From contig SMSO01000035.1 of assembly GCA_004764695.1 (NCBI GenBank), positions 122,001 through 186,000 of the forward strand: DNA of 64,000 bases. Direction: 5' to 3'. Below the pieces are notes generated by a model, which worked only from the letters and a program-made list of their open reading frames with translations, was not told the DNA's origin and did no database searches. Within the stretch, counting starts at the first letter, position 1; the number at the start of each line of letters is the position of its first letter. This DNA is from Schizochytrium sp. TIO01. Its lineage: Eukaryota; Sar; Bigyra; Thraustochytrida; Thraustochytriidae. A program made the position numbers and the translations under genes. Shown piece after piece: positions 20,567 to 31,003 of the stretch.

Positions 20567-23291
20567 GTGTGCCTAGCCCTAGGTTCGATGAGTAGGTCCC
20601 TACAGGACTTTCGCTAACTACAACTATGTTTATGAAGCTGCTAGATCTTGCTTCTCATAACCCAGTCCAAAGGTGGAGGTGGGTTTTGCAATGTTTAAAG
20701 AGAATTGTCCACTAGCAAGAAAATAAAATATGGGTCTTTCATGGATCCCCACAGCGATCGTTCCGGAAGAGATATTGTCGTAGCTGGCACACACCGCATG
20801 TACCCTTTCCTTATCAAAACGAAAGAAGCTACTGGGGGGGTTTCCTCTCTGATTTTTGCCAAAAGGGAACCCACTGTGACGAGGAATTTCTTAATTTTTT
20901 TTCCAGTGGGCACTGAGGGCGTGTACGCAGTGGCGCTCTGTCGCTTTAGGGGGAGCCTTCACAAACCTGTGAGAGTCATCAATCCTAAGATAATGCATGC
21001 ATATAGCAGAGAATCATCTAATGTATCACTGCCAGCTCCAAGAGAATTGCAAGCAAAAAGTAGCAAATGTTTTGGAGCAGTGATCCCTCTGATGAAGCGT
21101 CGGGGCCAAAAACACAAGCCTTCTTCTTGCGAACCTTCTTGCGAAGATAACCTTCGAAAATTCTATATTTTCCAGCTGTTGTGACCCAATCGTGCTGTCA
21201 GCTTGATATCACCGGAATAATAATCCTAGGTCTCCCAAGGCTGGCAAGTGTGCTCTTCAAGTGACTACGCGATTTGATTTTGCTAGATGGTAGGTACTTG
21301 CTTATGATGTAATCTGACACAATGTCATCAATCGAGAGATAAGAATTGAATGCCCGCTCCCTCAGAACTGAAGTTCAAAGCACACCCTAAAGCAAAGCAA
21401 TTTATAGTGATGCTAATGAATGTATCGAATGCCGACTCAACGTGGTTCTTCTTCTTTGGGAAGGGCAACCCTTCATTTGGTTGGTTTCTCCTCGTTATTC
21501 GAGATGTTATATTTAGGTACTTCAGATTAGAGACCTAAATCGATCTCGCTCACAAAGAAAAAGAAGTCCAAATCAAAGCCGAAACCCAAATAAGCGGCCA
21601 ACTCAGAGTCCGCTCACTGCATTAGAAGGTTGTCTCCCCTATACGACCAGCGCTCGCCCGCCTGGAATCCAACCTCTCCGTGCAAGATGGGCAACATGAA
21701 GATCCTTTAGGATCCTTGAAGTTCCTCAGGTTTAGTATATGTTACCTTTTGTAATAAGAAAAAAAGCCTTCATGTTAGATTTTCTATTTTCAAATCATCC
21801 AATTCTTCTCCACGACCATACGTCGCGACGCGGCTTGGCCTTGAGCAGCCTCTTGAAGTGAAGCTTGGACTCCGAAGCGAGAGAGGTTCCTGTCAGCTCT
21901 TATCGCGCCAGGTCCACAGGCGGCTGCCTATGCGGCGTCTGTCTGCCCGTGTCCGAGCCCACTCGGCCTCGAGAGGGTTCGCTTTTGGTTCTGCTCTTTG
22001 AAGAGGAGATGAAGAAAATTCTGCGATTTCTTCTCCACGATTTCAAGTATAGTGTACTTAAGGTAGGTAATAGGTAACATGAGGGATTTTCAAAAATAAA
22101 TATCCAGACGCCTAGCAGTTGCCTAGGCTAGAGTTAGTTGGGCACCGGGTTCTCTTTTTTTCTGTCAAGTTTTTCTTTCAAGCTCTTTTTTCAAATTCTC
22201 TTTCAAGTTCGGTTTTCTACGACGCTTTTCGATTGATCCAAGTTCCTTTTCAAAGGCAGCAGATCTTGAAGGCTTCCTCGCCGCCTGCCTCGCCAGGCTG
22301 CGGCCGGCCGGCCCGCCTGCCTCGCCATCCAGACTCGAGGAAGGCCCGAGCCCGAGATCCCCAGCCAGCCTGCAGGAGCAGCGCCAGCCCCCGCTCTTCT
22401 TCGGTGGCAAGGAAGGAGCGGATAGATACAAAATACAGTTTGAACTTCAGGACCATCTTCAATATTGATGTATTGAGCACCAGCGTGCCGGGAAAAGCCT
22501 GCTCTACTACCCACCTCTGACAGGCGGATCTGCCTGGACTCGTGGACTTTCTGCTTTCTTCGAAACCCAACGTTGAGGCCAGCAGCTTGTTTGGTGGTGG
22601 CAGGCAGTACATGAAATGGTGAGGGGGATAGTTGTCCTTTCTCGAGGAGCTGGTGCTTACCCAGCGACTAGTTCTGCCATGTGAAGGATTTAAGCAACTC
22701 GTCGAGCTCCTTTTTTTCTAATAGATACGTACCTAGGTGACCATCAAGACTTACTCTCACTAGCCAGAGGTAATATGCTCAAACCTTTCAGCTTCAAGTT
22801 AGTAAACAAAAATCAAGCCAAAACAATCACTCATAACATTGGTAATGCTGACGATGAATGATAAGTTAAATCTTGAGGTAATAGCGAGCGAGCTAGGCAG
22901 AGACGTACCTCCTATGCTAAGGACAATGGATCAGATGGGGAAAACGGGGAAAAGGGGTGGTATCCCCACAGAGCTAGGTGTGTACGATTGAGGGGTCCCC
23001 GGAGTGGGAACGCGGATGGGCTGGGAACAGGGGAGATGGACCTCGCGCGGTACAGGAAGTGGAATTGAACATTGGATAGACTCCCCTAGGAATGAACATA
23101 CTACCATGCATCTGAGGAACGTCTGTTTCTTGTATTGAATTACGTGCACGAGTCCATTCTGCTGAATCGACGGCTGTCACAAGCGTAGCTCGCAGCAAAA
23201 CCTCGAAAAGCCTTTTCAGAGCGAGCGGCTGAAGACAAGCCGGCAGAAGTTTGCTGGAAGCTGTGCAAGGTTGAAAAGTTAGTGCTCCAAG
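20567..23291. other. Gene-poor region (second part)
   Basis: No recognisable gene. It includes an unplaced 159-codon plus-strand frame (20705-21184), GC-rich DNA at 22250-22420, and copy 2 of a dispersed repeat at 22751-22840. The last 300 bases probably hold the promoter of the gene that begins at 23292. Confidence 0.5.
22751..22840. repeat. Dispersed repeat, copy 2
   Basis: TACTCTCACTAGCCAGAGG followed about 55 bases later by AAAACAATCACTCAT, matching copy 1 at 17447-17530 in order and orientation. A shorter match, CTCACTAGCCAGAGG, lies at 33784. Confidence 0.5.
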
Positions 23292-24119
23292 ATGCCGGGG
23301 CGACATCAGTCGGCGCAAGAACTTGAGTTTCTTAAAGAGGCGTACAAGAAGGGACTCAAACATGAGTATGGTGGTCATACGCTTGACTTGATGGATTTTG
23401 CTTTGGTAAAACGGTATGCGGAAATCGATGCGGCGAGTTTTAAGGAACAACATGCTTTAGGGATCGCCGAGGTTGAAGATGCGCTTCAAGATCAAAAACT
23501 TTCCATGTCTGATGCGTTTGTACAAATGGAGTATGACCGTATCCATGCTCGCAAAATTGCTGCAACAGACAAAAACGTTGGGGTTAATGAAGGACAGTAT
23601 GAGGATTACCAGACCAATAAGTGCGATTTTTCACCCTCGGCACAAGCGGCACTGGCAAGGAAACGCGCCACGGATGCTGCCAAACAAAGTAATGCACTAC
23701 GGCGAGGTCTGGCTGTCATTCAAAAAGAGCTTGAATGCGCTGATCCAGATGCCTTGCAACGACTAAGGGATATGGAGCGTGGGCCACAAGGACCCAGTGA
23801 ACACATCATGGATGCAACAACCAGAGATCAGCGTCGTAGAAGGCGTCGCCGTGGCCATGAACAAAACGAAGCTGCCACTCGCATGAAAGTACGATCTGAT
23901 CTCGAGAAACGAGCCCAACGAATATCCAAGGAAGATGCTTTCCAGATCCACCTTCGAAACCAATATACATCAAGCAATGCGCAGGAATTCTACCGCCCCG
24001 ATATGCTAGATATTCTTCTGGACCCAAACTTTGAGGTTCAAAACTTCAAAAACGCAAAAAGTACTCGCTACGCTGCTGCACGTATCGTTGCGTTAGACTT
24101 GAAGGGCTACAAGGTGTAA
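23292..24119 (+). CDS. Charged helical protein, weakly similar to the C-terminal part of Rtf1
   Basis: A 275-residue, intron-free protein with an in-frame TAG just upstream (23280), so the ATG at 23292 is the first available. It is helical and charged, with AALARKRATDAAKQSNAL followed by IQKELECADPDALQRLRDME (about residues 120-160), a poly-Arg stretch (about 176-184), and a C-terminus containing YRPDMLDILLDPN. The order of elements (LSMSDAF block, charged helix, basic block, short Pro/Asp end) recalls the segment that follows the Plus3 domain in the Paf1-complex subunit Rtf1. No Plus3 domain is present here. The comparison is from memory and weak. The product is probably nuclear, but the function is not established. 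Confidence 0.75.
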   Translation: MPGRHQSAQELEFLKEAYKKGLKHEYGGHTLDLMDFALVKRYAEIDAASFKEQHALGIAEVEDALQDQKLSMSDAFVQMEYDRIHARKIAATDKNVGVNEGQYEDYQTNKCDFSPSAQAALARKRATDAAKQSNALRRGLAVIQKELECADPDALQRLRDMERGPQGPSEHIMDATTRDQRRRRRRRGHEQNEAATRMKVRSDLEKRAQRISKEDAFQIHLRNQYTSSNAQEFYRPDMLDILLDPNFEVQNFKNAKSTRYAAARIVALDLKGYKV

Positions 24120-24429
24120 CATCCTATGGAGTGTAATATGCAATTTAAAGAATTTCTCCAGAAGCTTATTTGGAAGGTGCACCTGATGACGGAATCTAGT
24201 TCGACGTTGTTTCATTGTTTCATTGTTTCATTGCTCAGAACATAGTACATTGACAAGGTGTAGTATGTTTTAATAGTTAGGTGAAGAGAATTTTGACTCT
24301 AGGTCACTTTTCTCGTGTGCAGAAAACTCCTGTAGGCTCAGCTTCAAGCTTCCTCAATCGACACTAGGTAGTCGTTCTAGGATGCGCTGCTACTCACTAC
24401 CCTCACCATATCGTCAATATGTCCAGATC
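24120..24429. other. Intergenic, nothing recognised
   Basis: 3' flank of the preceding gene. It contains three direct copies of GTTTCATT near 24206-24232 and no gene. Confidence 0.6.
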
Positions 24430-24653
24430 TTCTTCTTCCAGATTTTAAATACTATTGGGTGGTGCTACAGGTCTTAGTTGATGTTACCACAAAATTTACA
24501 TATGTTGCATTTCTGTCCTACTCTAGAGATACGCAGCTTTTGAGGTTGCTACAGCTAAAGCTGCAGTGTACCCATAACCCTAAAGGTGTGACATGTGCAT
24601 TTGCGATTAAAGATCAGCAACATGAGATAAATTATATTAAATATTTTACATGA
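24430..24653 (+). mobile_element. Possible LTR-retrotransposon integrase fragment
   Basis: The reading DFKYYWVVLQVLVDVTTKF, then TYVAFL, and about 30 residues later AIKDQQHEIN, resembles the beginning of a retrotransposon integrase core. There the first catalytic Asp lies in a VD-(x)3-(K/R)(F/Y) strand, and the second in a SD-(x)2-x-(E)F strand. The spacing between the two Asp residues is about 45, shorter than the usual 55-60. No reverse transcriptase, protease or LTR is seen nearby. The frame ends at 24653, immediately before a tandem repeat. Chance remains possible. Confidence 0.3.
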
Positions 24654-24752
24654 TACAAAATAATACAAAATGATACAATATGATACAATTTGATACAATA
24701 TGATACAATATGATACAATATGATACAATATGATACAGCATGATACAGCATG
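24652..24752 (+). repeat. 10-base tandem repeat, TGATACAATA units
   Basis: About ten units of TGATACAATA with small variants (AAATAA, ATTTGA, GCATGA). The units become more degenerate towards both ends. Confidence 0.95.
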
Positions 24753-25084
24753 ATTCAATAAATAAAGAAGGACTCCACTCGATGTACTAGTATCACAGTG
24801 GTTTTACTCCCTTTAAATTACACTACTTGTTGACAAATAGTTGATTCTGTCGCTGAGCTATCGTCGATAAATATGTTTCATAATAAATAGATGGAACTGT
24901 ATATTACTTAAGCAAATTAAGGGCACCCTTGCTTTCCCAAAGACTATTATTCTCATTCATATGGTCAAGATGTCATTGAGCAGGCTAATGCCAAAGTCAT
25001 GCATACTGCTTAGCACCCTAGTGGTGCAGAGCTAACTTCACTTCGCAGTGCATGAGATCCTCCTGCAATCATTTCGAGGACTGT
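24753..25084. other. Intergenic, nothing recognised
   Basis: A/T-rich 3' flank of the minus-strand two-exon gene. No feature is visible. Confidence 0.6.
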
Positions 25085-25440
25085 TTATGTTCGAGCGGAC
25101 GTCTTGCCAGATACCTTTTCCATGAGATTGTCAATGTACTGGCATAGGACAATGTCCTCTTCTTCAAGTTGACTCGATTGCAGGATTGCTCTCCGGTGCT
25201 GAGCGCTCAAAGCTGTAAACATTCCAATTTTGACACAGAGGAAGTTAGTCACACAAATCAAATCCTAGCATACTTGCTAACAACCAACGGGGCAGGCAGG
25301 AAAGTTTTCAACTGCATCGAAAGAGAGTGAAGACACTTACTAATCACGTTCTCCTGAACCTGTTCAACCTCACGGCGCAATTGGTTCTCATCCATGTTAT
25401 TGAGCGCTCGCACGCGCCTCTTCAAGTCCGCTGCATCCAT
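25085..25440 (-). CDS. Two-exon small protein with a Rab11-FIP-like C-terminal motif
   Basis: Rebuilt from splice sites as complement(join(25085..25212,25341..25440)), 75 residues. The 128-base intron starts GTAAGTGT and ends TTTACAG, and the two exons join in frame (ATT A|CT TTG). Exon 1 gives an amphipathic helix starting MDAADLKRRVRALNNMDENQ. Exon 2 continues the helix and ends LEEEDIVLCQYIDNLMEKV plus a short tail. The acidic lead followed by YIDNLMEKV resembles the Rab-binding domain of Rab11-family interacting proteins, where a YID-(x)-LL core follows a coiled coil. If correct, it would be a minimal Rab11 effector. An in-frame upstream ATG at 25524 would add 28 residues. The gene model is more secure than the function. 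Confidence 0.65.
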
Positions 25441-27901
25441 ACTAAATATAACTTCTTGTGCACAGTACGAACCAAACTCAAAGCCGAGGCTCTGGCTAAT
25501 TAGTCCTTGTCTTCTCTTTTTCACTGCTACTCTTCCTGAACGCGAGCTCCAGCCTGCAGACTGACGCTCTCAGTTTACACTGTGAAGTCACGCGACGTGG
25601 CTGGCACCTAGACTTCGCGCTTTCTCGCGTTTGAGCTTCAGACAAGTTTTTGCTACGTGCAGCTGAGCTACAACCTTGGTTGTTCCAGAGGTGCACATAG
25701 TGTGTTGCATCATAATGAAAAAAAAATAAAAATTAAAAATTAAAAAAAAGATCCGTTGGTATTATTCCTGCCTAGTTCTACAGAATACCAGCTGCAAATA
25801 GATTGTCAAGTTTTGGGCTTCAACAGCTTCTCCGCGGTCATGGGACTAGCGGTATACGAATTGGAGAAGTGCAGTGCTGCTCGCTTTGCTCTCCGGCGAA
25901 TGCTATGAACAAATTTAAACTCGCTCCACAGTCCCTTGAATTTTTATCAAAGTATTGGCTGCTGCCCGAATCGAAAGAAGCAATCAGAGGAATCAAGTCC
26001 GCGCGAACGCAGCCTAGGGGAACAAGTCCTTAAAACACTAGAGGCCTCTTCAGGCCATCTGTAGAAGGCAGCAGCGCAAACCAGGCGGCAGCCTTTCTTC
26101 AAGTTGAGTTGACGAATGTTCCGAAGGCGGCAAGCATGCGTTGCTTGAAAACACCAAATCATAATACCCGCCAGGCATAAACTGCGAGGTAGCTTCTCTC
26201 CTGAGGCTCAAAAATCTCCAAAAATGAAGCAGGAACATCAGCGTGCTGCGCGGTTCTTTTGTGACGGTACCTCTGGTTTCTCATGACAATGGCGTGGGTA
26301 CGGGTCCTGCTTCTTTTGGCTCTCTTCCCATTTCCGCTCAGGCGAGAGCCTCGATCTCTTCACGTCTCCAGGCTTCTTGAAAAGAGAAGCGCTTGGAAGT
26401 CGAAGTGAAAGTCTCGCGAGGTCGTGCGATCTTTGCGGATTTCAGGCTCCAGCAGCCGGACCGAAGGATGGTGTTTCTAGCGCCGTCTTCTGAATGGAGA
26501 ACAGGCTTTCCTCAAGCGAAGAGGTTCGAGAAAATCCGATGATCGTAAGCGCCGAAAACTTCGTTCAAGAGTTATCCAGATCGTAGTAGATAGGTGCCGC
26601 CTTAAGACCTGCACTGCACACCGAAGTGAATGCCTTCGATGAACGCCGATCAGACTCGAAGCTGTAATTGCTAGCCTCGACAATCATGGAGTAGCGTGCA
26701 CGCAGTTAACCCTGATCGTCATCGTGTTGTACAACCCGAGTCCTCCAAGTTGCAACACCATGAATGACAAGATTGAATTTATTTACGTAGACCTATGACG
26801 AAAAATAATCAAAAAAAGTACACACCCGGACAGTTTCCATCAGTCCGCAACAGTGGAGGAAAGCACCAGAAACACCTCGCTCTTTGATCCAGCTTGCCCG
26901 ATTTCTGAGGCCTTCTTTAAAGTTCGCTTTAAGTTTCGTACCTACTGCCTACAACTGACTCGGAGCAATTAGCCTTTTTAGAAACCGAGAGCTAGGCTGA
27001 TCTCAAGCCGCACGTTTTCGCTGCCTGCAGTATTGCCTCGGTTTTCTGCGCCCACTCCATAGTAGCGTAGGAGTAGTAGTAGCTATCTGATACTACTACT
27101 ACTACTACTACCTGAGGGATGGCTGATCTTCTTCCTTTGGCCTGAGTCTCAGAGCCGACCTGTACACAGGTCGGCGCATAGCTCTCGCTCCCTACCCCTC
27201 TCACCTGCCTGTGTCTGTCTGTGCCCAGGCCCATGTAATGGTCTGACCTTCAAAGTGTAGCTAGCGAGGCCTTCGACGTAGTGTTCAGCGCCTCTCCATC
27301 TCCGCGATCTCCAATTTGAGCAGCAGAGCCGTCTCTTTCCACCTGTCCAAGAGATTATCCGAATGTATTAGTTCAAGATCTCTTGTATCGTTGACCCAGG
27401 AAACAGAATTTGGGGTCACTACCCCATATTATATTCTACCACCTTCTTCCTCTTTCTAAAAATGTGCGTTCGAATGGGGGGCATCCTGCACGTCCTCTTC
27501 GCCCGAGAGCCTCGCTTTCGTTCTCTTGAGAACGGTGAGGGAAGTGCGTGAAAAAATCTAACTGACTATAGTTTCGTCTATCTCACCTCTAGCAACTTGA
27601 GCACTTAGTATATGGTAAAAACTTTAGCAAGTCCGGCCAAAGTCGAAGAAGTAGGAGGTACCTATGTATGTTTGCATGTATGTATTGCAGCCTTCTGGGT
27701 TGAAGTAAAGAGATTCACTTCGAGGTGACCGATGACACCTTTTGTTTTGTTTTGGATTCAATGCATTTTATTTATTGTGATTCTTTTTCATCAAGAAGAA
27801 TAAAATAAAATAAAATAAAGTAAAATAAAATAATAATATCGACTAGCCTATAAAAGCTCCTACTAAGTGAGTGTCATGCAGAGTAGGTAATTAAATGGCA
27901 C
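25441..27901. other. Non-coding stretch with short repeats
   Basis: No gene recognised. It contains an inverted pair of GTA and TAC trinucleotide runs (27068-27111), which could form a hairpin, GTAT repeats near 27666-27690, and an (AAAAT)n tract at 27797-27835. Short open frames here are unsupported. Confidence 0.55.
27797..27836 (+). repeat. (AAAAT)n microsatellite
   Basis: About eight AAAAT/AAAGT units. Confidence 0.9.
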
Positions 27902-28306
27902 TTGGAGAAAGGAAGAAGTTGGAGAAGCTGTGCTGCACGAAGCTCACCTTTCCTCGGTCTCAGCCCGGCAGTGGAGATCGAGGTAGACGCGAGTGCTAGT
28001 AGGTCCACGCCATCACGATGCACAGGAACTCGAGTTCCTGGTAGAACGATTCTAGGCCAAACTATTACAGTTTCGTCGTCATGGTGATTTGTAAAACCAT
28101 TAGACAAGCTAACATAGTGAGGGTTAGGAAGGGGCATGTGGACCATGATGGTGAAGATCAGGGCTGCAGAAGCAGGCCCGCAAAACTCGAAAGCAAAACC
28201 AAAACTCGAAGACCAAGCCAACAACAACAGAAGCAACCGCAAGCAACTAAGCAACACAAAGTCAAGCGCATTTACTTTGTAGATTTACATTCATTCACTA
28301 GACAAG

Positions 28307-29217
28307 ATGGGTTACCAGGACGAGAACACTCTCTCTCAGCGCGTTGAGGAGGCCAAGGACTTTGTTGCCGACAAGGCCACTGAGATCAAGGACTCCGCCG
28401 CATCTGCCGCCGACTCCGCCTTGGAGAAGGCCGAGGATCTTAAGGACTCTGTCCTCGGCTCCGGCGAGGAGGCCAAGGAGACTGTCAAGGAGAACCTCCC
28501 CACTGACGCCGACCCTCGCGACGCCCAGGACGCTCACCTTGCCACCCAGGAGAAGGTGAACGAGACCGCAGATGATGCCGCCGAGAAGGCCGAAGAGCTC
28601 AAGGAAAACGCTGCCGAGAAGGCTGAAGATGCCAAGGAGAAGGCTGTCGAGCTCAAGGACGACGCCGCCGAGAAGGCTGTCGATGCCAAGGACACCGCTG
28701 TAAACTATGCCCAGGATGCCAGCGAGATGGCAGCTGACAAGGCCGAGGATGCCAAGGAGAAGGCCGTCGAGCTCAAGGACGACGCTGTAGAGAAGGCCGA
28801 GGACGCCAGCGAGACTGCCCACAGCTACGCCCAAGATGTCTCCGCCATGGTGTCTGACAAGACCGAAGAGGCCGCGAGAAGGCTGCTGAGGTTGGTGCCG
28901 AGGCCCGCGAGAACATGGAGAAGAGCCTTGAGGCCGAGAAGGAGAACGACTACATGACCTGGGGCGATACCCAGCAGCAGCCCGTTGACAAGGAGGTCGA
29001 GACCGAGCTGCGTGAGACCATGGCCGAGACTCGCCAGGATATCGAGGATGCTGCCGAGCAGGTCGAGGAGCGCATTGAGTCCTTCGCCGACAGGATTGGT
29101 GAGGTAACCCATGACTTCGTGGAGGCAACCCTCGACGAGAAGAATGACGCTGTTGACAACATGATTTCCCACCGCGACGAGGCACCTAACGCCCAGGACA
29201 TCAGCGAGTACCCGTAA
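28307..29217 (+). pseudogene. LEA-like (group 3 type) protein gene interrupted by a one-base frameshift
   Basis: Two overlapping frames form one gene. Frame one (from 28307) begins MGYQDENTLSQRVEEAKDF and runs through many Ala/Glu/Lys/Asp repeats such as EKAEDAKEKAVELKDDA, the 11-residue pattern of group 3 late-embryogenesis-abundant proteins. Near 28872-28877 the sequence GAGGCCGC-GAGAAGGCT lacks one C relative to the repeat unit GCCGCCGAGAAGGCT seen at 28661. After that the coherent frame continues through TWGDTQQQPVDKEVETEL to a TAA at 29217. With one base restored the protein would have about 303 residues. LEA proteins protect proteins and membranes during drying or freezing. Codon use is strongly C/G-ending, unlike its neighbours, which suggests high expression. 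The shift may be a real mutation or a sequencing error. Confidence 0.8.
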
Positions 29218-29478
29218 ATGGCTGCCTGAAGCAGTTCTTTGCGCACAATTTTCAACTTTCTTCCAAGTACCCAATATATGTAGTAAATCTTCACAGCCCA
29301 TTATAGGGTCTGTCATAAATTTTGACAATTTTGATTATCAAATTCCGTTTCTTCAAAGCTTGCCAGGCCACTTGAACCCTAACCACGAATCCAGAATAAT
29401 GCATAAAGTACTCAGATGATCACATTTCAAAGAGTTCGCTGAATGGGAAGCACCGCACTATAGCAGTTATGCAATAAG
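29218..29478. other. 3' flank of the LEA-like gene
   Basis: A/T-rich, with no gene visible. Confidence 0.6.
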
Positions 29479-30212
29479 TTGAGCTCAATTTCTTTGAATG
29501 AAAGAATAAAGGCAAAATATCCACCATATCTCTTCACGTGCACGCCCACAGGCATGTCTGTCATCTTAAACTTGGCATTCGCTCTTCTTACAAGCTTCGT
29601 ACATGCGCGACAAGGCCCAGATATTCGAGATCGGGTCACGAGACTGGCACAGAAGGAAATGCAAAATCGCACTCTTTTCTCAAGGCTTCCGTACCTACAA
29701 GGAAAGAAAAGTCCCCCGAACAGGTACCTAATTCCATGCAAGTCGTGTCGCCTTAGCAACGTTTACTTTTGCCTTTCGCATGGAGATACAGTACGCCCAT
29801 AAAATCAGGCACCTGGTGCGCACCACAGTACTATTTTATTAGACCCAGGAATACGCTCATTTCACACCGCGCACAAGGCTGATTGATGGCCGAGTCATTG
29901 AGTGGAAGACAATCCCTTCTCTGTCGCCGCGCTGACAGAATCCTGAGAAAACTGGCCCAAAAGGGGAAAAGCGCCCCAAAACACGCGTACCTTGCGCACT
30001 ACTCAAGATCAAGCCAGAACAAGACTACCCTGCAAAGATTCACCACAACCTTGCACTTCGGCTCTGGGAATACTACCGTGTTATCAATTTGCCTTTAGAA
30101 ACTGAAAACCGCAATTCCCACGCGCCGGAGGCATCCGTTTGCCCTGCCTATCCAAGGGCACTCTTTAAACAACTGGCTTTGCGGCGGTGCGGGTTATTTT
30201 TTTAAGCCGCGG
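29479..30212 (+). pseudogene. Fanzor (eukaryotic TnpB/OrfB) relic A: RuvC-I present, RuvC-II/zinc-finger region deleted
   Basis: Fanzors are eukaryotic relatives of the RNA-guided nuclease TnpB. One frame is open from 29479 through NVYFCLSHGDTVRP, an in-frame TAA at 29803, then NQAPGAHHSTILLDPGIRSF to a TGA at 29884. The LDPGIRSF block is the Fanzor RuvC-I motif, with the catalytic Asp at 29842. Frameshifted sequence then gives DGRVIEW, RRADRILRKLAQKGK (29925-29969) and, in a third frame, KIHHNLALRLWEYYRVINLP plus LETE (about 30035-30105), the segment leading into RuvC-II. Immediately after this, sequence matching the extreme C-terminus of relic B begins (GCCGGAGGCATCC, about 30127), so roughly 230 bases holding the zinc finger are missing. 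The 3' flank also matches relic B (GGGTTATTTTTTTAA). It is clearly inactive. The N-terminal limit is uncertain. Confidence 0.75.
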
Positions 30213-31003
30213 TTGGACCTTACAAGTTTTGCAAATCTTAAAGGTTCGTTAGTTATCAAGCGCTTCAATATCCGTATCGTCCTCTTCCTCTTCCTCTCCA
30301 CACGTACACGTTCCGAGAAGAGCAAGCAGACGTGGAGCAGTTCGTATCTAGCGAAACCGAATCAACGCAGCACCATTGACGCATTGGCACTCCGAAGCAG
30401 TTTGGCTCATGACCGACAGCAGCATCAACCTTAGTCGGCCCTCTTGAGATGCCTGAAGAAGTCCATATATATAGCGTCGCGTGCATTCACCATTGACGCA
30501 AACTTACAACAAGTACATGTAATTAAAGCTCCAGGAGCTATAAAGAAATGAACCGATGGCTCCGGGACAAGAAGAATGATACAAGTGCAAATAGAGAGTA
30601 GTTATCAGGAATGGGCCGCAGGCTCCACGTGAAAGAATCTTGCATCGTGGCCTGGCCAACGCTACTGGTGACTACTCGAAAGAGAGCACTTGCGTTCACA
30701 CAATGTATGTAGGTGCATATACCGATGTATCATGCTATAGTGATTATACTCAAGCTGACCGTGGGGTTGATAAGTAGCGGCGAACCCAAGTTTGGGATCG
30801 AGGGGGTTGCTTCAAAGACTCGTACTAACGAAGCAAATCTTCAACGACCAACGAGAACTTACTGGAGGACGAGCTGCTTGCTGGAGGCCAAGGTGCTTGC
30901 CTGGTTTCTTCCTGGTTCACCTGACGGATCGTATACCCTAAGCTCTGGCTTTCTGGGCTAGCTTTGGGTTGTATAAGATTTCACCAAAGCTACGCAAGGT
31001 ACC
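30213..31003. other. Intergenic, 5' flank of the ABC transporter gene
   Basis: No gene recognised. It probably contains the transporter promoter. An in-frame TAA lies 30 bases before the transporter ATG. Confidence 0.6.

Noticed and set aside
24652-24752. Tandem repeat considered as a CRISPR array
   Set aside because: There are no spacers, the unit is only 10 bases, and the genome is eukaryotic.
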